Below the pieces are notes generated by a model. That model did not search any database and was not told where the DNA came from. It saw nothing but the letters and a program-made list of their open reading frames with translations. Of a stretch of 64,000 nt of DNA, positions 57,428 through 64,000 are shown in pieces (position 1 is the first letter of the stretch; every line of letters starts with the position of its first letter). The position numbers were made by a program, and so were the translations under genes. Origin of the DNA: Selaginella moellendorffii (lineage: Eukaryota; Streptophyta; Lycopodiopsida; Selaginellales; Selaginellaceae); NCBI RefSeq assembly GCF_000143415.4, contig NW_003314291.1, forward strand, positions 897,650 to 961,649, written 5' to 3'.

Positions 57428-57751
57428 AAGTTTGTGTAAGTTAGATTGGTTTCGATCGATCGATTGTCATTGTTTGACAGGAGAATTGATATGGAAAAGC
57501 ATCGAAAGAGTTCCAAGGATCTTGGAGGGGAGCTCCAATGATCTTGGAGGGGAGAAGAAGAGAGAGGAAGAAGAAGCTGCATTTTGTGGGGGGAGAAGTT
57601 CGTTTGTGCTGTTTCTGTTTTGGGGAGGATTTTTTTTCCATCATACAAGCCCAAAGCTTGCAAAGTTTTAACAGGCCTTTAAAAATTTAATTGACATTTA
57701 ACTTAATTGAACTTCATTAACATTAATTAAAGTAGATTTTAAACTCGGGAT
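57428..57751. other. IMK2-like 3' UTR and short intergenic region
   Basis: G- and A-rich 3' UTR-like sequence precedes an AT-rich stretch from 57680. Only about 345 bp separate the IMK2-like stop from the TTLL12-like start, so both regulatory regions are compact. Confidence 0.5.
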
Positions 57752-57760
57752 AAACCCTAA
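57752..57760 (+). promoter_or_regulatory. telo-box AAACCCTAA upstream of the TTLL12-like gene
   Basis: AAACCCTAA lies 12 bp before the ATG at 57773. The position suggests the 5' leader or core promoter. Role is inferred from plant telo-boxes. Confidence 0.45.
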
Positions 57761-57772
57761 AGGTTTTTGGCG

Positions 57773-60700
57773 ATGGAGTACCGAGAATTCGTGGAGACGC
57801 ACGGCATTCTCCTGGCGGCGGCTGGATTGCCGGCCGATCTGTATGGTAAGCTCCACCACAAGCTCGTCAACGATGTCCTGGACGGTGGGAGTGTGTTTGA
57901 GATCGAGGAGTGCGAGAATGGGAGGCAGCGGCGGCTCCTTCTCGCCGGCGATGGGATCGGCAAGGAATCGGATGTGTTCCTTGTTGATCATGCCTGGTCA
58001 TTCCGGCTCCCCGATGCTCGCAAGCAGGTAATCCATCGGATTCCATCCCATCCATGATTTTTCTTCACAATATTTTGCTTCTTCCACAGCTTGAAACTAT
58101 TCCAGGACTAGCGGAGAGAATGGCGAAGCTTATGTGCGTCGCTGGCGATCAGGACGATCAAGAGAATGAGATTGATCCAGATGAATCTCACGAAGACAAG
58201 GAAGAAGAGCTTGCAAAGAAATTAGGTGGCGATGAAGAGCCTTTGTGGCTAGAGCTCGATGAACTGGGAATCGACGATGAGAAGCTGGAGTCTCTAGATC
58301 TTGCGACTGCATGTCCGGTAAGCTCCTTTTTGCTTTCTTTCGACTTTAACGTTTCTCGTTTTCTAGAATTTAATCGCTCTCAGTCTTTGGGGGAACGGAC
58401 TCGAATGCGCGGACGTGCTACTTAATGTGCTCTCTAGTTTACGCTCTTTGCGAGGGCTCTGGGTGAATGAAAATCCCGTAGCTTCAAGCGAAGTGTAAGT
58501 TTCGGTTTCAAAGATTTCTTCGATAGATCTGATTGACAGTGATGCTGACACAGGATTCTGAAAGATTTACCGGACGCTTGTCCAAGCTTGGAGATTTACA
58601 ACTCCAAGCTTCTTGGAGATTTTGGCTGGTGGTCGATTGGGTTTTGCTGCGGATTGATTGATTCAGAGAATCCACTTGGAAGCGAAGGTTTGCTGGAAAA
58701 TGTGGAGAATATTGACCTTTCTAATCGTGGTATCAGAAAGCTTCCAACGAAGGTAAGGTTTTATCGCTTTTTTGTCTGCGGGATTTGTAAACTTTCGATT
58801 GTTTCAGGGATTTAATCACGTAGTACTGCCAAAGCTTACGAGTCTTAATTTGCGGGGTAATTCCTTTGAGGACGTATCAAGCGGTGACCTCTTGCAAGCT
58901 CTGAAGTCGTTTCCTTTGTTGAAATCTTTAGAGGTAAACTTGTCTTTGGTTGGAACTCTTTTTTTTTTAATCTTTTTTGTAGATTGATATTCCCGGTGCA
59001 CTTGGTAATAGTGCATTGAAACTCAGTAATGATCTGCCTAAGCTGTTAGAGATAAATGGCGTGGCTGTAGTGAAAATTCTGGAAGAAGAGAAGGATTTTG
59101 TGGATACTCGCCTCAAACAACGTTTTCCTCTCTGGAGTCCAGAGGAGCCACTTTCAGAACGTGTTCTTCGAGCGATGTGGAGATATATAATGACATACAG
59201 ATTAGCTGACGAAGTGAAGCTGGATGAGATGCCAGTGTGGTAAGATGTGAAGTCTTTGTCTTTTTTTTTTTCTACTCTTGATTTTTTTTCTAACTTGTAT
59301 TGATAGGTATGTTATGGATGAACTTGGGTCTGCTGTGAGACATAGTGATGAGCCAAACTTGAAATTTGCTCCATTCATGTTTCTTCCTGATGGGTCAATG
59401 AACTCAGCTGTGAGGTAGAGACTTATTCTCTATTCCTTTTTTCTTTTTTTAATTTCTCTTGTGTTCAAGCAGCTATACTTTAATGTGGCCTACCAAAAAC
59501 ATTACAAAAGGTGAAGAATGCACCAGAGACTATCTTTTAGGATTTGACGAGAAAAAACAGCGATCTGCACGTCTAACTGCATGGTTTCATACTCCAGAAG
59601 CATACTTTGAACAGGTAGTTGTCGCTTATATTACTTCTATATTCAAAAGCTCAAATTTGCGCAGGCATACAAAGACCATCACCAAAAAATTCATCCTTCA
59701 AAGAGGCCGACTGATATTATTTCAACATCACAGCATTCAAATGGAAACAAGAGGCATTTCACTGTTTATAGTGATATACCTCAGGTCATGGACTTTCTGA
59801 ATCGTCCTGAATTTACTCTAAGTAAGATCATCTATATCATCTATATCATCTATACTGGATCTGGCTGTAAATTGATTGGGAATTTTGTTTCTGCAGTTGA
59901 CGATCCAAGCAAGGCCGATATCATCTGGGCAAGCTGGCAAGTTGACGAAGAAGCTTGTAAAGCGTTTGGTCTGAACCAAGACCAGTTTACTAATCAGTTT
60001 CCTTTCGAAGCCTGCATTGTTATGAAGCACAACCTTGCAGAAACCATGCGATTGGTAAATTTTACTCCTCCCTTTACAGGATTTTTTCTGACTTTGAAGA
60101 GCTTGCAGGCGTATGGAAACCCGGAATGGCTTCCCACTACTTACAACTTGGAATCCCATTTAGCTGCTCTCATTGGGGACTATAATGCCAGAGAGAAGCG
60201 TGGCGACGATAATCTGTGGATTCTCAAACCATGGAATATGGCTCGTACAATTGACACGACGGTGACAAGGTCCCTGCCAGCGATAATACGACACATGGAA
60301 ACCGGGCCGAAGATTTGTCAAAAGTACATCGAAACTCCTGCTCTTTTTCGTGGCAAGAAGTTTGATCTACGCTACGTTGTCTTGTTGCGTTGTTTGCAAC
60401 CCCTGGAGCTGTTCTTGTGCGATGTCTTCTGGGTAAGTTTCTTGCAGGCACTTTCTGTGAGTTAATCAAATCTTTTCTTTGCAGATTCGACTGGCTTTGA
60501 ATGACTACACTTTGGACGAGAGCAGTTTGTCCGAGTACGAAACTCATTTTACTGTCATGGTAAAGGCCGAACTTTTTTCTTTTCTGCCAACAGCATGGTT
60601 CATTGTTCTCGCTTTCGCAGAATTATAGAAACAAGCTGAATCACGTCAACACCCACGATTTTGTTCCGGAGTTTGAAAAGGAGCACAACGGTACTCAAAC

Positions 60701-61095
60701 CTTTACTCGTTTTCAAACTAAGTTCTTGACATGCAGTGAACTGGCGTGACATACACGAGCGTGTCAGGAAGATGTTGCGAGCTGTTTTCGAAGCAGCATC
60801 GACTATCCACCAGGAAATGTACAGCCCCAAGTCCAGAGCAATTTATGGTGTGGATATTATGCTGGATTCTAACTTTCATCCCAAACTGCTGGAGGTAAAC
60901 GAGCTCAAAGTTAACAATCTCAACAATTTCGGCTTCTAAATGCAGGTCACTTACTGTCCAGATTGCACAAGAGCGTGCAAATACGACGTGAAGAAAGTTG
61001 TGGGCGATAACACCGTGATGAAGGGTGTTGATTTCTTTAACAACGTTTTTGGTTGCCTCTTCCTCAACGAAGCTCAAGACATGACTCCACTTTAA
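57773..61095 (+). CDS. TTLL12: tubulin-tyrosine ligase-like protein 12 (TTLL12) homologue
   Basis: Fifteen exons join in frame to 844 residues, close to the plant TTLL12 length: 57773-58027, 58090-58317, 58367-58494, 58554-58752, 58808-58933, 58983-59239, 59307-59414, 59473-59614, 59665-59821, 59897-60054, 60109-60432, 60485-60559, 60621-60690, 60737-60894 and 60946-61095. An LRR-bearing segment unusual for animal TTLL12 is present (NLIALSLWGNGLE, LENVENIDLSNRGIRKLPTK, LTSLNLRGNSFE). The TTL-like domain follows: SKADIIWASWQVDEE, FPFEACIVMKHNLAETMRL, LWILKPWNMARTIDTTVTRS, KICQKYIETPALFRGKKFDL, RYVVLLR and AIYGVDIMLDSNFHPKLLEV. TTLL12 is a divergent member without proven ligase activity, linked to microtubule and histone modification effects. 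The gene is intact. Confidence 0.93.
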
Positions 61096-61163
61096 AAGTA
61101 AGTCATACATACAGAGCCAGGGACCTAACTTTTTCTTTTCTTTGTAGGGCGGCATGAGCAGGA

Positions 61164-63011
61164 ATGAAGTGTCGAGCTGTTCTATCGACTTGTTTCCAGC
61201 GATGGGTGATCTCGATTTACAGACAAAGCTCAAGGTTCAATGAGAAAACGGAGTCCAGCGCGTCTGCGTCTATAGGTGTTCTTCTCGCTGCATTGAAGGC
61301 CTGTCTTGTTACAAGGGACTTGCAAGCTGGGAAGAAAGTCCACTCCGATGCCTCTTACGCCGGGCATGCGTCGGACGTCTTCATCGCGACCACTTTGATC
61401 AACATGTACGCGAAGTGTGGCAGCACGGTTGATGCTCGGGCAGTTTTCGACAGCATGCCTCAAGACGTGGTCTCGACAACTGCTATGATCCTGGGACACG
61501 TAGAAAACGGGGAGAACGTCCGGGCTTTGGAGCTCTTTTCCGGGATAGTTGTTCGGCCGGACGCTCGAGCTTTTGTTGCTGCTCTTCGGGCTTCTGCTGG
61601 ATTAGCAGCCGGCGAGGACGGGCAAACCATCGGAGGGAAGATGGTTAAGCGGGATTCACTGGAGAAAGGAATGGCAGTACACCATCAAGCTACGGAGGCC
61701 GGCGACGACACCCATATCTTCGTAGCAACGACGCTCATCGACATGTACTCCAAGTGTGGGAGCCTGCTGGATGCACGAAAAGTTTTCGACAAGATGGCTA
61801 CGTACGACGTGGTCGCCTGGAACAGTCTGCTGATGGGATGCGTAGAGAACAGGGAAAGCGAGCTAGCTCTGGCGTTACTCTCGAGCATGGAGGATCTTTC
61901 TCTAGCTCCCGACGCTCGGACCTTCGTCGCATCACTCGGGGCCTGCGCGATCTTGGCCGAGTGCGAAGCAGCGAGTGAAGTTAATGGCCAGCTCCTCAAG
62001 GTGGCGAGCCTGGAAAGGGGTAATGCTCTACACTCCCGAGCGGTGGACTGTGGCCTAGACTTGGACATCTTCGTCGCCAACACGCTCGTCGACATGTACG
62101 CCAAGTGCGGGAGCATGGCGAGAGCTCGCAGCGTCTTTGACAAACTTTGGCACCGAGACGTCGTCTCGTGGACCGCTCTCATCCTGGGCTACGCCGAGAA
62201 CGGCGACGCGGAGGTGGCTCTCGAGTTGTATTCGCGGATGAGACGCGATGGCTGCGAGCCCGACTCGAAAACACTGGTGGCGGCTCTGGTGGCGTGTGGG
62301 AACTTGGTGGCGCTGGATGCTGGGAGGAGGATCCACGACGACGCAAGGAGGCTCGAGCTACACAGCAACGTACTCGTTGGCAACGCTCTGGTGGATTTCT
62401 ACGCGACGTGTGGAAGCATGGAAGCGGCCGAGGAAGCTTTCAGCTCGATCACCAGGAAGGATACTATATCCTGGAACTCGCTCGTCACAGGTTACAGCAA
62501 GCAGGGTGACGCCGAGAAGGTCTTGAGTTTGTTCCAGCGGATGCAAGAAGGTGGCGGCGAGAGGATCAAGCCAAACTCCATTACTTTTCTCTCGGTTCTC
62601 TCGGCGTGTGGCCACTGCGGACTCGTCGACAAAGGAAGAGAGATCTTCCAGGCCATGGCGAAGCAGCACGGTGTAGAGCCCGGGATGGAGCACTTTCACT
62701 GCGTGATCGACATGCTGGGACGCGGTGGTCACCTGGAACAAGCTTTGGAGACGATCGAGGCCATGCCTTGGGCAGCCGACGCCACGACTTGGACGATCGT
62801 TCTATCCTCGTGCCGGAAGTGGAAGAACGCGAGGATTGGAAGGGTGGCGTTTGATCGATTGATGGAGTTGGATGGAGGCAAGGAGTCGTCGACTTACTTG
62901 CTCATGGCGGGGATTTACGCGAGCGCTGGAATGCGGGCGGAGAAAGAAGAAGTGCTCCAGCTGGCACGCCACGTGTCTGGTGACGTGGACGTTATTACTG
63001 ACACGACATAA
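61164..63011 (+). CDS. PPR protein, PLS subfamily, organellar RNA-binding
   Basis: Single-exon frame of 615 residues from ATG 61164, only 69 bp after the TTLL12-like stop. The N-terminal 40 residues (MKCRAVLSTCFQRWVISIYR) are basic and acid-poor at the start, which fits organelle targeting. About ten PPR units follow, for example DVFIATTLINMYAKCGSTVD, ARAVFDSMPQDVVS, IFVANTLVDMYAKCGSMARA and DTISWNSLVTGYSKQGDAEK. The end has E-like motifs (WTIVLSSCRKWKNARIGRVA, YLLMAGIYASAGM) but no DYW deaminase, so editing, if any, would need a partner in trans. PLS-class PPR proteins bind specific organellar transcripts; the target cannot be read from sequence. Confidence 0.93.
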   Translation: MKCRAVLSTCFQRWVISIYRQSSRFNEKTESSASASIGVLLAALKACLVTRDLQAGKKVHSDASYAGHASDVFIATTLINMYAKCGSTVDARAVFDSMPQDVVSTTAMILGHVENGENVRALELFSGIVVRPDARAFVAALRASAGLAAGEDGQTIGGKMVKRDSLEKGMAVHHQATEAGDDTHIFVATTLIDMYSKCGSLLDARKVFDKMATYDVVAWNSLLMGCVENRESELALALLSSMEDLSLAPDARTFVASLGACAILAECEAASEVNGQLLKVASLERGNALHSRAVDCGLDLDIFVANTLVDMYAKCGSMARARSVFDKLWHRDVVSWTALILGYAENGDAEVALELYSRMRRDGCEPDSKTLVAALVACGNLVALDAGRRIHDDARRLELHSNVLVGNALVDFYATCGSMEAAEEAFSSITRKDTISWNSLVTGYSKQGDAEKVLSLFQRMQEGGGERIKPNSITFLSVLSACGHCGLVDKGREIFQAMAKQHGVEPGMEHFHCVIDMLGRGGHLEQALETIEAMPWAADATTWTIVLSSCRKWKNARIGRVAFDRLMELDGGKESSTYLLMAGIYASAGMRAEKEEVLQLARHVSGDVDVITDTT

Positions 63012-63303
63012 TATATAATCACGACCACTTGGCTATTTGGCGGACACGTGGACAGCAATGGGCGACTCACATTTCCCTGAAATTGGGAGCACACATTTTG
63101 GGTTGTCTCTTTCCCCTAGCGCGCTTGTCTCCGTACGATCATCCACGTGTCACTCATCGAGGCGATCCCGTTTGGGTTGTGTATGTTGATCCATTAGCTC
63201 GCGCGCTAGGGATTCGCATTCTCGCCTGGATCGATCGATCGATCGGTCCGACGCGCATTGCGATCTCCCTCGCGGCGGCGAATTGGGCTGCGAATTGCGC
63301 GCA
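63012..63303. other. intergenic, promoter of the carrier gene
   Basis: Less than 300 bp separate the PPR stop from the BOU-like ATG. CGATCGATCGATCG near 63229-63243 is a simple palindromic repeat. CCACGTGT (63144-63151) contains a G-box core CACGTG. No other motif is certain. Confidence 0.4.
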
Positions 63304-64000
63304 ATGGATGTGGCCAAGGATCTAACGTCGGGGACGCTGGCGGGCGTGGCGCAGCTCCTCGTCGGCCACCCCTTTGACACGATCAAGGTGAAGCTCCAGA
63401 GCCAGCCCGCCCCCCGCCCAGGTGAGCCGCCAATCTACGCTGGCGCCATAGACGCCGTCAAGAAGACCCTGGCGGCGGAGGGATCCCGGGGCCTCTACAA
63501 GGGCATGGGCGCGCCGCTGGCCACCGTCGCGGTCTTCAACGCTGTGCTCTTCGCGTCGCGCGGCCAGATGGAGAGCATATTCCGCGAGCGCCCTGGGCAG
63601 ATCCTGACCGTCCAGCAACAGATGCTCTGCGGCGCTGGCGCCGGCGTGGCCGTCAGCCTCGTCGCCTGCCCCACGGAGCTCGTCAAGTGCCGGCTCCAGG
63701 CCCAGTCAGCCCTAGCTGCGAGCGGCGCCGCCGGCGTCGCCACCGTGTCGTACGCCGGCCCCATGGACGTCGCCCGGCACGTCGCACGGAACGAAGGCGG
63801 CGCCGTCGTGGGGCTCTACAAGGGCCTCTTCCCGACGCTCTTGCGCGAAGTCCCCGGCAATGCCGCCATGTTTGGAAGCTACGAGGCGATCAAGCAGGCC
63901 TTGGCGGGCGGGAAGGCGACGAACACACTCGGGCAGGGGTCGCTGCTAGCGGCGGGCGGAGCGGCGGGAGCGATGTACTGGCTGGCGGTGTATCCCGCCG
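63304..64000 (+). CDS. BOU: mitochondrial carrier, BOU type, 5' part
   Basis: The frame from ATG 63304 continues to the right edge (232 codons so far, no intron). It is an inner mitochondrial membrane carrier with at least two complete repeats. Signature motifs are HPFDTIKVKLQSQ in repeat 1 and CPTELVKCRLQAQ in repeat 2; the third starts with GAMYWLAVYPA at the edge. Phrases VAKDLTSGTLAGVAQLLVGH, GLYKGMGAPLATVAVFNAVL and GLFPTLLREVPGNAAMFGSY follow Arabidopsis BOU (A BOUT DE SOUFFLE) closely. BOU is needed for photorespiration and likely transports glutamate. The gene is truncated only by the window. Confidence 0.92.
   Translation, partial: MDVAKDLTSGTLAGVAQLLVGHPFDTIKVKLQSQPAPRPGEPPIYAGAIDAVKKTLAAEGSRGLYKGMGAPLATVAVFNAVLFASRGQMESIFRERPGQILTVQQQMLCGAGAGVAVSLVACPTELVKCRLQAQSALAASGAAGVATVSYAGPMDVARHVARNEGGAVVGLYKGLFPTLLREVPGNAAMFGSYEAIKQALAGGKATNTLGQGSLLAAGGAAGAMYWLAVYPA

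Overview
The window is nuclear DNA of a land plant, most likely a lycophyte such as Selaginella (inference). Evidence: many short GT-AG introns of about 45-95 bp, plant-specific families (PPR proteins, IMK2-like and ERECTA-like receptor kinases, callose synthase, ascorbate oxidase, plastid ABCD2-type transporter, BOU-type carrier), a Ty3/gypsy chromovirus, and many broken but intron-bearing gene copies.

Layout. 1-943 (-): 5' part of a GMPPA-like gene. 2230-4695 (-): decayed 5' half of a callose synthase gene. 4928-6800 (-): unrecognised, probably organelle-targeted gene. 8474-28652: a three-level nest of LTR retrotransposons. The outer element has no coding capacity (LARD-like), lies on the minus strand and carries a 286-bp MITE. 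It was split by a plus-strand chromovirus (11537-26237, 5-bp target duplication AATGC), whose 3' LTR was in turn split by a second, plus-strand copy of the same non-coding family (18279-25491). 29746-30450: eIF1/SUI1 pseudogene. 31843-32670 (-): ribosomal protein eL18. 32880-34065: broken paralogue of the 4928-6800 gene. 34558-35469 (-): retrotransposon gag-like ORF. 36643-38827 (+): ascorbate oxidase. 40005-40225: stray copy of two ABCD exons in front of the complete ABCD2-like gene (40455-42903, +). 42930-43681: PPR remnants in opposite orientations. 44.3-47.1 kb: old fragments of both LTR families. 48.5-50.3 kb: decayed, unrecognised coding fragments. 50688-50927 (-): a small secreted peptide whose tail resembles both IDA and CLE hormones. 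51125-51800: ERECTA-type pseudogene. 54039-57427 (+): IMK2-like receptor pseudokinase. 57773-61095 (+): TTLL12-like gene in 15 exons. 61164-63011 (+): PPR gene. 63304-64000 (+): start of a BOU-like mitochondrial carrier.

The intact genes do not form a pathway. They are ordinary housekeeping, transport, organelle and signalling genes separated by repeat-rich DNA. The exon boundaries for eL18, ascorbate oxidase, ABCD2, IMK2, TTLL12 and the GMPPA start were worked out by hand and keep frame throughout. The most notable items are the nested non-coding retroelement family and its LTR similarity to the chromovirus, a 46-nt intron-like insertion in the integrase frame, and the candidate IDA/CLE-like peptide.
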